64,000 nt of DNA, taken from NCBI RefSeq assembly GCF_950295315.1, contig NC_080164.1:110256447-110320446 (forward strand), read 5' to 3'. The notes under the pieces were generated by a model. That model saw only the letters and a program-made list of their open reading frames with translations. It made no database searches and had not been told where the DNA came from. Shown piece after piece: positions 29,781 to 38,840 of the stretch (positions within the stretch are counted from its first letter, which is position 1; each line of letters begins with the position of its first letter). The stretch comes from Erinaceus europaeus. Its lineage: Eukaryota > Chordata > Mammalia > Eulipotyphla > Erinaceidae. Both the position numbers and the translations under genes were made by a program.

Positions 29781-30090
29781 TATATAAGCTGACTTGAGAA
29801 GGGCCCAGTGGACTGAAGAAAGCAGAAGGACCAGTGCCCTGGGGAGAAAGGAGGTGGAAGGATGTGAAATTGTACCTCAGTGACAGCCATCTTGTAAAAC
29901 ACCATTCCTCCAAGATACTTAAGAAAGAAAATGCTACAGTTTGATAGAAAAAGAAAACAAACAAATAAATAAATAAATGTAGGCAAACTTTGCCTAAAAC
30001 TTTGTGAAAGCCTTGATGGATGTGACACACAACTCTACCTCTGTTGTTTTAAGTTCTTGTAAACCATTATTAAATCATTAATAAAAATTA
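29781..30090 (+). mobile_element. LINE-1 3' terminus fragments
   Basis: GTGAAATTGTACCTCAGTGACAGCC and the final TAAACCATTATTAAATCATTAAT tail follow L1 3' ends; an (AAAT)n sits inside at 29963-29980. Exact subtype unclear. Confidence 0.5.
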
Positions 30091-30777
30091 ATTTTTAAAA
30101 ATGTGCATTTTCTCATTTTTCAGCAGAATAACAAAGATGTTATGAGCCGATTTTAGGAAATAACAGGCTGTTTGTGATGTGACAAGAGTGAAAAATTGAG
30201 TCTCACCCTGTACACAGTCTCACAGTAAACACTAGAGAGATAGATCTGACAAAAGAATGTACAGTCTATAGCTGAATGACATGTGCAGTGGTAAAAGACT
30301 CACACTCTATATACACTATTACAAATTACCACCTTTTCATTTTTACTGGGATGATCACAATTCATAATAAGATAAGAGATCTGACTTGGTTGAAAGAGTC
30401 AAGAAGACTTAAGTGAAACAAAAGGCACCTGAATTGGAAAAGTAGAGCATAACCTGGTGTGAAATTGAGAATCATCTAGATATGGACACAGTGAATCTGG
30501 TGATCTTAAGGAAGAAGGATCATGAGATTTGGATGATGGAAAAACCCACTGTGGTTTGAGTACTAAAGACTAATAATGATGGGGAAGATATGAAGACCCT
30601 GCACTTTACATGTCTTGGTAAATTTTGTGTTTATTTCCTGAGTGATTTCATTGGCATGCAGTACATAATGGAAACAGATGAAAAAAATCAATGAAACAAA
30701 AAGTAAACTTTTGGAAGGTAGTGTTTACCAGAAAGGAAAGGGTGTGTGGGTAAGTCTTGGCACAGGTGGAAGTGTAA
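30091..30777. other. unassigned DNA
   Basis: Non-repetitive, no coding frame above 60 codons. Confidence 0.4.
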
Positions 30778-31290
30778 GGTAAATCTCCAGAGCCCTACAC
30801 CACTAGGGAAAGACAGAAACAGGCTAGGGGTGTGGATTGTCTTGCCAATATCCACGTCCAATAAAGAAGAAATTACAGAAAAAGCCAGACTCCCGCCTTC
30901 TTCACCCCATAAAGAATTTTGGCCCATATTCCCAGTGGTGGTGGGGGGGGATGATAGGGGAAGACAGCCAGGGAGCTCTAAAATCCAACTCCAACAGGAT
31001 GCAGAGAGAAAAGTGAAAAAAGGGAGGGACATTCATAAGTAGTAATAAGTGTAGGTGTGACTTGGACAGAAAGAGAAGGCAGGACCATAGGAAAAAAATG
31101 GACAACTATATATAAATACAAACAGATAGTTGTAGAAATAATAGTTAACCCACATCTCTGACCTTGGGAGACTACTGTGCCTTCCAATAAATGAAATGGG
31201 GAAATAAAACTCTGGTGGTAGAAATGGTGCAGAATTATAGTCTGATTATATTATACTTTTGTAAATCAATAAGTCAATAAGTAAATTAAA
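30778..31290 (+). mobile_element. LINE-1 3' end (L1-U2, old subtype), uninterrupted
   Basis: AGGGAAAGACAGAAACAGGC, CACCCCATAAAGAATTTTGG, AGGTGTGACTTGGACAG, AATAATAGTTAACCCAC, GGTGCAGAATTATAGTC and an AATCAATAAGTCAATAAG end. It shows the unbroken form of the element split at 1.5-2.5 kb. Confidence 0.88.
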
Positions 31291-31426
31291 TGGAAAACAG
31301 AAAATGTATAGAGTAGAATTAATTTTAGTAACAGGCCTACTGTAGCATATACACCTGGTGATTTTCAATAAAGCACACCTGAAACTTATGATATAACATT
31401 TCTTCAATTTAAAAAAAGGTCAAGTG

Positions 31427-31698
31427 TGGGAGTCGGGCTGTAGCGCAGCGGGTTAAGCGCAAGGACCGGCATAAGGATCCCTGTTCGAGCCCCCAGCTCC
31501 CCACCTGCAGGGGAGTTGCTTCACAAGTGGTGAAGAGGTCTGCAGGTGTCTATCTTTCTCTCCCTCTCTCTGTCTTCCCCCATCTCTCTCCATTTCTCTC
31601 TGTCCTATTCAACAATGACAACAACAACAATAACTACAACAAGAAAACAACAAGGGCAACAAAAGGGGATAAATAAATAAATAAAATAAATATTTTTT
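31427..31698 (+). mobile_element. SINE-B with 16-bp target duplication
   Basis: TGGGAGTCGGGCTGTAGCGC head, GTTCGAGCCCC, CTGCAGGGGAGTTGC, CAACAACAATAACTAC and an AAATAAAT tail. Flanked by AAAAAAAGGTCAAGTG at 31411-31426 and 31699-31714, a perfect repeat, so recent. Confidence 0.96.
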
Positions 31699-31734
31699 AA
31701 AAAAAGGTCAAGTGATTTTAAAAGGATTTTTTTT

Positions 31735-32215
31735 TATTTAAGAAAGGATTAATTAACAAAACCATAGGGTAGGAGGGGTACAACTCCACACAATTCCCAC
31801 CGCCCAATCTCCATATCCCACCCCCTCCCTCGATAGCTTTCCCATTCTCTATCCCTCTGGGAGCATGGACCCAGGGTCATTGAGGGTTGCAGAAGGTAGA
31901 AGGTCTGGCTTCTGTAATTGCTTCCTCGCTGAACATGGGCGTTGACTGGTCGGTCCATACTCCCAGTCTGCCTCTCTCTTTCCCTAGTAGGATGGGTCTC
32001 TGGGGAAGCTGAGCTCCAGGACACATTGGTGGTGTCTTCAATCCAGGGAAGTCTGGCCGGCATCCTGATGACACCTGGAACCTGGTGACTGAAAAGAGAG
32101 TTAACATACAAAGCCAAACAAATTGTTGAGCAATCATGGACCCAAAGCTTGGAAAAGTGGAGAGGAAGTATTAGGGAGGTACTCACTGCAAACTCTAGTA
32201 TACTTCTGCTTTCTT
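31735..32215 (-). mobile_element. LINE-1 3' end (L1-U2), antisense
   Basis: Minus strand runs from GTATACTAGAGTTTGCAGTG through CCAGACCTTCTACCTTCTGC to GGTGGGAATTGTGTGGAGTT and a T-rich (plus strand) tail at 31728-31737. Very close to 8732-9265; the 145-codon frame here parallels the 151-codon frame there. Confidence 0.9.
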
Positions 32216-32261
32216 ACTTTGGTGCCATACTCCAAACTCAGTCAATTTCTGCTTTGCGTTT

Positions 32262-32765
32262 CTACTTTTTTTTTTTTTTACATGCATAACATTCCCCAGA
32301 TTCCCATTTAACAATACAACCCCCACTATTTCATTCATCATTTTTCATGGACCTGTATTCTCCCCACCCACCCACCCACCCCAGAGTCTTTTACTTTGGT
32401 GTAATACTCCAATTCCATTTCAGGTTCGACTTGTGTTTTCTTTTCTAATCTTGTTTTTCAACTTCGGCCTGAGAGTGAGATCATCCCATATTCATCCTTC
32501 TGTTTCTGACTTATTTCACTCAACATGATTTTTTCAAGGTCCATCCAAGATCGGCTGAAAACGGTGAAGTCACCATTTTTTACAGCTGAGTAGTATTCCA
32601 TTGTGTATATAGACCACAACTTGCTCAGCCACTCATCTGTTGTTGGACACCTGGGTTGCTTCCAGGTTTTGGCTATTACAAATTGTGCTGCCAAGAACAT
32701 ATGTGTACACAGATCTTTTTGGATGGATGTGTTGGGTTCCTTAGGATATATCCCCAAAAATATAT
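32262..32765 (-). pseudogene. LINE-1 3' end: ORF2 C-terminus plus U1 3' UTR, antisense
   Basis: The minus-strand frame of 99 codons (32757-32458) is the LINE-1 ORF2 C-terminus: G-I-Y-P-K-E-P-N near its start, then A-K-T-W-K-Q-P-R-C-P, W-S-I-Y-T-M-E-Y-Y-S-A-V and the end M-I-S-L-S-G-R-S before a stop. The U1 3' UTR and a T tract (poly(A), 32266-32279) follow. It lacks the reverse-transcriptase part and is a truncated insertion abutting an antisense L1-U2. Confidence 0.92.
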
Positions 32766-32846
32766 ATCCCCCAAAATCTTAGGATTTTTGTTTTGTTTCA
32801 AGATTTAGGAGGAAACATATTAAAACGCAAAAGAGAATTTCTTCTT

Positions 32847-33054
32847 TTTTCAATATTTTATTTATTATTGGATTGAGACAGAGAAATTGAAAAGGGGAAA
32901 GAGAGATAGAGAGGGAGAGACAAAAAGACACCTGCATCCTTGTTTCACCACTCATGATGCTTTCCTCACAGCAAGTGGGGACCAGTGGCTTGAATTGGGG
33001 TCCTTGTGCCCTGTAGTGTGTGCACTCAACCAGGTGTGCCACTGCCTGGCCCCT
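32847..33054 (-). mobile_element. SINE-A with 14-bp target duplication
   Basis: Minus strand GGGGCCAGGCAGTGGCACACC, CAATTCAAGCCACTGGTCCCC, TCTCTTTCCCC and TCCAATAATAAATAA. Flanked by GAGAATTTCTTCTT (32833-32846) and GAGAAATTCTTCTT (33055-33068). Confidence 0.93.
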
Positions 33055-33141
33055 GAGAAATTCTTCTTAATATTCTTCCAAAAAGAATCCAAAATTTTGT
33101 AAATGCAAAATATGAAGTCACCTTCAAAGTCCAGTGTGCTT

Positions 33142-33312
33142 TCTATATTTTTTACAGCTAGAGAGAAAAAGAGAGAAACTAAAGCACTAATCCATCATGG
33201 ATAGAGCTCCACTAGTCTTCATCTTTCATGTTGGCCATGGTGCCAGGGATCAAACCCAGTATCCTACAAATGGATGTTAGATGTCCTACCACTGAGCCAC
33301 CTACCAGGACCA
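33142..33312 (-). mobile_element. degenerate SINE-C/D
   Basis: Minus strand GGTCCTGGTAGGTGGCTCAG, GGTTTGATCCCTGGCACC and a TCTC tract. Position of boxes fits a tRNA SINE but the body is diverged. Confidence 0.6.
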
Positions 33313-33363
33313 AATACAGGAAATTTTAATAACCACACTGGGGATATTACATTCTTATTTTAT

Positions 33364-33413
33364 AAATTTTTTTATATATTTATTTTATTTATTCCCTTTT
33401 GTTGCCCTTGTTG
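33364..33413 (-). mobile_element. 50-bp severely 5'-truncated SINE-B with target duplication
   Basis: The minus strand holds only the last part of SINE-B (CAACAAGGGCAACAAAAGGG and AAATAAAATAAA). ACATTCTTATTTTA at 33350-33363 is repeated at 33414-33427, so this is an independent insertion of the tail rather than a broken full copy. Confidence 0.85.
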
Positions 33414-33442
33414 TACATTCTTATTTTAAAGATTTATTTCAG

Positions 33443-33715
33443 GAGGCCAGACCCTGCTGACAGGATTAAGTACACACAGTACTAAGAGCTAGAACCCAAA
33501 CAAGGACCAGATTCAAGCCCCCACTCCCCACCCTCAGGGGGGGAAACATCTCAAGTGGTGAAACAAATCTTCAGGTGTCTTTATTTCTCTCTCCCTCTTG
33601 TTCTCCCTCCTCTCTCAATTTCCCTGTCTTATTCAATTTAAAAAAAAAAAAAAAAACCAGCTGCCAGAAGAGTGGATTCATAGTGCTAGTATGGAGCCAC
33701 AGTGATAACTCTGGA

Positions 33716-33748
<33 letters not shown>
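33443..33748 (+). mobile_element. SINE-A+ (extended)
   Basis: GAGGCCAGACCCTGCTGACAGG head, ATTCAAGCCCCCACTCCCCACC, TCTC tract, A run, the extension CAGCTGCCAGAAGAGTGG ... CAGTGATAACTCTGGAAGC and a 29-base A run (33720-33748). Confidence 0.88.
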
Positions 33749-33750
<2 letters not shown>

Positions 33751-33774
33751 TTTACTTCATTATATTTAAAGGAA

Positions 33775-33910
33775 CTATTTTTCTCATGAGATAGAGCAAA
33801 GGGCCAGTCAGAGAACCACTTCCTTACATGCAGTACTGAGGACCAAATCAGAAAACTCAGGTGTGCAAGTCCAGTCCTCTACTAACTGACACATCTTCCT
33901 GGCAGCACCG
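33775..33910 (-). mobile_element. degenerate tRNA-type SINE
   Basis: The minus strand contains GCACACCTGAGTTTTCTGATTTGG and a CTCTATCTCATGAG stretch. Weak, old copy. Confidence 0.4.
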
Positions 33911-34157
33911 CAGTCATCATCAATATATTTTTGACTGCCCTTCAACTACTCTTAGTATAATATCTCAGTGAGCAGAAGCTGAGGTATCCAAGTTATGAAG
34001 TTACTGCAATAGTCAAAATTTGAAATGTTGGGTATTCTAAAAAGAATGCAGAATACAGATGGGGAGGAATGAGTAGAATGGCTGTGAGATAGCTACTTAG
34101 GGAGCAGAAACAGCCTGTCTTTAGTTATACTAATGGAGACTAAAGAAGACATCAAAG
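33911..34157. other. unassigned DNA
   Basis: No repeat or gene recognised. Confidence 0.3.
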
Positions 34158-34385
34158 GGACTGGATGGTGGCACACTTAGTTGGATGCACAAGTTACAAT
34201 GCACAAGGACCAGGGTTTGAGTCCCCAGCCCCTGCCTGCAGGGAGAAAACTTTACAAGTGTTGAAGCATGGCTGCAGGTGTCCCTCTGTCTCTCTCCCTC
34301 TCTACCTCCCCCTTCCTCTTCATTTCTGGCTGTCTCTGTCCAATAAATAAAGACAATTTAAAAATTTCAAAAAAATGGAAAAAAA
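34158..34385 (+). mobile_element. SINE-A
   Basis: GGACTGGATGGTGGCACACTT head, GGTTTGAGTCCCCAGCCCC, CTGCAGGGAGAAAAC, TCTC tract and CCAATAAATAAAGAC tail. Confidence 0.92.
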
Positions 34386-34394
34386 AGACATTAT

Positions 34395-35095
34395 ATCACT
34401 CCTGGTCGTGGAACCAGCGGTCAACAACAAATAGAAAAAATAAAGAAAACCCCCAAATTTGGAAATTTAATATTATACTACTCAATAATTATTGTGTAAA
34501 AGAGGGATTTAAAAATGTTTCTGAAAACAAATGAAAAATAGACACAGTTGTCAGAATATTTGGGACACAGCTAAAGCAGTACTAAGAGGGACATTTATAG
34601 CCAAACAAGCACATACCAGGAAACAAGAAAAAGCTCATATAAAAAACCTGACTTCACACTGGAAAGATTTAGAAAAAGAACAAAGGAGACTCAAAAGATC
34701 CAGAAGGAGTGAAACAGCAGAAACCAACAATATTAAAACACACACACACAAGATCAATGAAGCTAAGAGCTGGTTCTTTGAAAGGGTTAACAAAACTGAC
34801 AATTTCCTGGCCAGACTAGCCAAAAGAAAAAGAGAGTAGACCCAAATATACCCTATAATAAATGAAAGAGGAGGGGTCACAACAGATACCATAGAAATTT
34901 AAAGTATCATGCAAGGTTTCTACAATGATTTTACAAATAAATTCTACAAAACATTTACAGGGAAGCTATTACACTCCTCAAGCTCTTCCAAAATATTAAA
35001 GACACCTAACACCTTCTACAGAGCCAACGTCATCCTGATACCAAAAACATACAGAGTTGAACACAGATGCTAAGATAATCAACAAAAACCCAGTG
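34395..35095 (+). pseudogene. LINE-1 ORF2 fragment (end of endonuclease to early RT)
   Basis: Pieces correspond to the segment after the endonuclease domain: [17 protein letters not shown] near 34555, then [10 protein letters not shown] at 34768 and F-L-A-R-L-A-K. After about 34900 it jumps to N-K-F-Y-K-T-F, so part is deleted. Frames are broken many times. It is parallel to 39.25-40.15 kb of the large L1 below and about 80% similar by eye. Confidence 0.88.
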
Positions 35096-35639
35096 CAGAC
35101 ATTCAGCCACCACTTTATGTATCTTAGATTTCCTATTTTCTGGAGAATTTTCCTCAATAACTTCTAAATATAAGGCAACCTTCTGTTGCACATCTGTCTT
35201 CCTTCAACTACATGGATAAGAAAGTGATTTTAAATCAATAGAAATGCAGTCACATATCCATAATGAAGACTTTTTTGTTTGTTTAAATTCTCAAAGTCAT
35301 AATTACAATGAATTTACTGATACTGCCTTCCCCAATAGTCAATCTACAAGCAGAATAATCAGTAATTATAATAACAAATAATGATTACCATGTACTGACT
35401 ATGTGGAAAAGCTCTTGATTATTTTTAAGGACTAACATTTTAAATAAGTCATATACTGTAAAGTCAGCATACTTTCATAGGATAAGGAAACAGATTAAAA
35501 TATGTTAACAAAATTTCTAGAGGTCATCTATCTCATAGCTGATGGGACCTAGATTCGAGCCCAGATAGTCCTCCAACAGCTTCATGTCAAATTCCTTAAT
35601 AAGTGACTTTCAATCTACAAAGTGTGTAGTGGATAGTGT
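35096..35639. other. unassigned DNA
   Basis: No repeat recognised; no coding frame. Confidence 0.35.
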
Positions 35640-35830
35640 TAATTCTGGAATTAAGTTTTTAATTGTTTTTTCTTGAAGGGGTCCATATTTACAGTGTAAT
35701 CATTGACATATGCATACAAATTAATTATTTACCAGACCTCCAAAGTTTTCTTCCTCTCCTCCCTCTCCCCCCCAAACCCCTGACCCAGAGTCATTTGCTT
35801 TGATATAATACACCATGTCCAATCCAAAAA
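35640..35830 (-). mobile_element. LINE-1 3' UTR fragment, antisense
   Basis: On the minus strand GGTGTATTATATCAAAGCAAATGACTCTGGG and a G-rich run resemble the U1 segment TTGCACCAAAGTAAAAGACT. It lies head to head with the plus-strand L1 piece that follows. Confidence 0.55.
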
Positions 35831-36340
35831 ATTGTGCAATGTATACACGATGAAATTCTACTCAGCTGTTAAAAGTGATGAGGTTGGGGAGTCGGGCTGT
35901 AGTGCAGCGGGTTAAGCGCAGGTGGCGCAAAGCACAAGGACCGGCATAAGAATCCCGGTTCGAACCCCGGCTCCCCACCTGCAGGGGAGTTGCTTCACGG
36001 GCGGTGAAGCAGGTGTGCAGGTGTCTATCTTTCTCTCCTCCTCTCTGTCTTCCCCTCCTCTCTCCATTTCTCTCTGTCCTATCCAACAACGACGACAACA
36101 ACAATAATAACTACAACAATAAAACAACAAGGGCAACAAAAGGGAATAAATAAATAAAATAAAAAATACTTAAAAAAAAAAAAGAGAAAAAAAAAAAAGT
36201 GATGAGGTTGTCTCCTTTGCATCTTCTTGGATGCTATTTGAGGACATCATGTTGAGTGATAAGTCAAAAAGAGAAGGACGAATATCAACTGATCTCACTT
36301 ATTAGTGGAAATTAATAAGGTAGGGACAGGTAGAGAACAC
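35831..36340 (+). pseudogene. LINE-1 ORF2 3' terminus, split by SINE-B
   Basis: GAAATTCTACTCAGCTGTTA (the ...E-Y-Y-S-A-V series) and, after the SINE, CTTGGATGCTATTTGAGGAC and GATAAGTCAAAAAGAGAAGG match LINE-1 ORF2 ends. Old and frame-broken. Confidence 0.75.
35887..36194 (+). mobile_element. SINE-B, full length, 16-bp target duplication
   Basis: GGGAGTCGGGCTGTAGTGC head, GGTTCGAACCCC B-box, CTGCAGGGGAGTTGC, CAACAACGACGACAAC, AAATAAAT tail and A run. AAAAGTGATGAGGTTG flanks it at 35871-35886 and 36195-36210, perfectly. Among the best preserved copies here. Confidence 0.97.
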
Positions 36341-36804
36341 AAAGTGACACACAGAATTGAGATTTAACACTCTTTTATAGACCATAGCTCCTTGAAACAA
36401 ATATGACAGAGAGCACCAAAGAAAGTGACCCTTCCGGGTTCAAGAGGTGGGGCTATGGAGCAGCAGCAGCTGTGTTTCTCTTCTCTCCTCTATCAGGTCA
36501 ACTAGGAATAACAAAGGAGAACACCTGGAACTGAAATAAGGCAGGACTAGAACGAATTCAGGAACCAACCAAATCACTAGAGTGAGGGATTAAGCTAAGA
36601 AGTCCACTTACAGTTTAAAAGCCCTGAGGCTCCCATAGCCTACAGAGAAGAAAAAGAACAAAAGAGGCTTTTAAGCCACTGTGCTCCAACTCAGGGATTA
36701 AAATAATATTGAAACAACTATGAATTTCCACAACTGTGAATCTTTAATTACCTTACTTAGACATAAATCAATCCAGGCAAGAGTGATCAGTAATTTGAAA
36801 AGTA

Positions 36805-37780
36805 TTGAGAGAGGGACCTCATAACATACTATATAGAATGGTTAAACCAACAAGAAGAAATATTGGAGAAATGAACCAGGACAAGAATCCAGCAAAAAGT
36901 CCTCCAAAGGTTGAAGCACAAAATAACGAGGTCAACATCCAAACACTAGTTAAGGAAATAATCACAGGAGTGAATAAAGAGTTTGAAAGAATTGTTATCA
37001 GAAATGCAGAAACAACAAATGAGACCCTGGAAGAAACCAGTAATTATCTCAAGTTTATTAGAAAGCTGAAATAGCTGAGCAAGAACACAACTACCTGAAC
37101 AAGCTAAACAAATATCTGAACAGTTTAACAAGATATATGAACTCCAGAAAACTGTAGAGGGGAGAGAGAATAGAATCAATGAGGTTGAAGACAGAATTAG
37201 CAAGATCGAGGATGAAGTTGAGACAACTAAAAAAGAAGTTAGAGATCTCAAAAAGAGATTAACATATACTAAAAACAACAACAGAGACATATGAAATGAC
37301 TTTAAAAGAAATAATATACACATTATTGGCTTACCAGAGGAAGAAAGAGAGGGAGGGGAAGAAAGCTTTCTTCAGGACATAATGAACTTCTCCAGTCTAG
37401 ACAACATCAAAGACATAAAGGTTCAAGAAGCCCAGAGGGTCCCAAACAGATTTAAACCAGACTTAAAGACACCAAGACATATCATATTTAGAATGGAAAG
37501 GAATAAAGATAAAAAGGACCCTGAAGGCTGGAAGAGAAAAACAGAGTCACCTAAGAGGAAAAACCATAAGATAAGCAGCAGACTTCTCCACACAAACACT
37601 ACAGGCCAGAAGAGAATCGAGTGCTCAGTGAGAAATACATTCAACCAAGACTACTGTATCCTGCTAGACTGTCATTCAGAATAGATGGAGGCATAAAAAC
37701 CTTCTCAGACATGCAACAGTTGAAAGAATCAACTGTATCACCAAGCCTTCCCTGAAAGAAGTTCTGAAAGGTCTCCTATA
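36805..37780 (+). pseudogene. LINE-1 ORF1 (RNA-binding chaperone), frameshifted
   Basis: ORF1p is the nucleic-acid-binding trimer that packages LINE-1 RNA. A 5' frame (36805-37074) gives the N-terminal coiled-coil part, which continues past a stop as N-R-I-N-E-V-E-D-R-I-S-K-I-E-D-E-V. The RRM-like part follows (H-I-I-G-L-P-E-E-E near 37320, then P-R-H-I-I-F-R). The C-terminal part (C-Y..-Q-P-R-L-L-Y-P-A-R-L-S-F) is in another frame at about 37600-37690, and the frame closes near K-G-L-L. At least three disruptions; not translatable as one protein. The assignment comes from order and motif similarity to mammalian ORF1. Confidence 0.85.
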
Positions 37781-38141
37781 AACAGACCACCATAAATAGG
37801 CCATCTACCAGAACACTCTAAAAATATATAAGAATGGCGTTAAAATATCTTCAATCTTTGATATCAATAAATCTCCAAGGCCAGAATTCACCTATTAAAA
37901 GGCACAGAGTAGGAAGATGGATCAGAAAACACAACTCAACATTATGCTGTCTACAGGAAACCCACCTAACTCAACAAGACAAACACAGTCTGAAAATGAA
38001 AGGATGGAAAACTATAATACAAGCCAATGGCCCACAAAAAAGGGCAGGAACAGCTACTCTCATATCTGACACAATAGACAGTAAAATGAATAAACTTAAA
38101 AAAGATAAAATTGACATTACTTAATGCTCAGAGGATCAGTC

Positions 38142-38147
38142 AAACAG
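38142..38147 (+). repeat. target duplication, 5' side of solo LTR (AAACAG)
   Basis: Matches AATCAG at 38841-38846 with one change. Joining the flanks at this point restores continuity of the LINE-1 endonuclease region (G-S-V-K-Q then E-D-L across the join), which fixes the boundary. Confidence 0.85.
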
Positions 38148-38840
38148 TGTGGGACTATGTGAAAGCTTGGTAGAGCTTAGGGGAGCTCTCCCATCCTTGG
38201 ATGGAGGTCTGGAAAGACACCCCACTTGTTAGCTTCTCTCCATAGAGATGAGCCAAGAGGGAAAAGTCTCCTAGACTCAGCTCGCCCTTGTTAGACTCTC
38301 AAGCCCACAGAGATCTCATAGTTTCTCCCTGCTAGCAGCAGGCCACATGGCTGCCTGCTTTAAGGTTCATTTACTCAAAGTTCACCTCACCTTCTGATCA
38401 CAAAGGAGAACACACCTTATCACACACTCCTAACAGTGTACTTTGATGTCCTTAATTTATATCAAACCTTGTTTATCTTCTCTCTATCTCACCTTAACTG
38501 GTTTAACCCCTATTCTTCCCTCAAATGCCTTTGGGTAATTAAATGCCTGCATCAGAAGACTAATTATCTTGAACTTTATGTATCTGCATCAATTCTTGTC
38601 ATACCAACCCCCTACCATAGGGGCAAGCTGACCTTTAAGAACCCTGTAATTTCTGATGTATTTGAAAAATGTTATCTGTTTAACTTTCTCTATATATACC
38701 CAAGCCCAACTCTGAAGAAATTGAGAGTGTTCCTATCAGCATCCTCCTCGAGTCTCTTTATCACACAGTCTCTTGACTTAGTGATGGAGTCTCGGTAAAC
38801 TTACCTTCCTGGCTGGAGTCACTCCACGTGAGCCCCAGCA
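38148..38840 (+). mobile_element. solo LTR, 693 bp, class II by target duplication
   Basis: Begins TGTGGGACTATG and ends GAGCCCCAGCA, i.e. TG...CA. A TATA-like TATATATACC lies at 38691. No AATAAA is obvious and no primer site or interior remains, so it formed by LTR-LTR recombination. It is unrelated in sequence to the LTR at 19 kb. A 120-codon frame (38436-38798) inside it is not considered real. Confidence 0.88.

Noticed and set aside
38436..38798. 120-codon frame inside the solo LTR
   Set aside because: No similarity to a known LTR-encoded protein that I can see; short frames in an AT-rich LTR are expected by chance.
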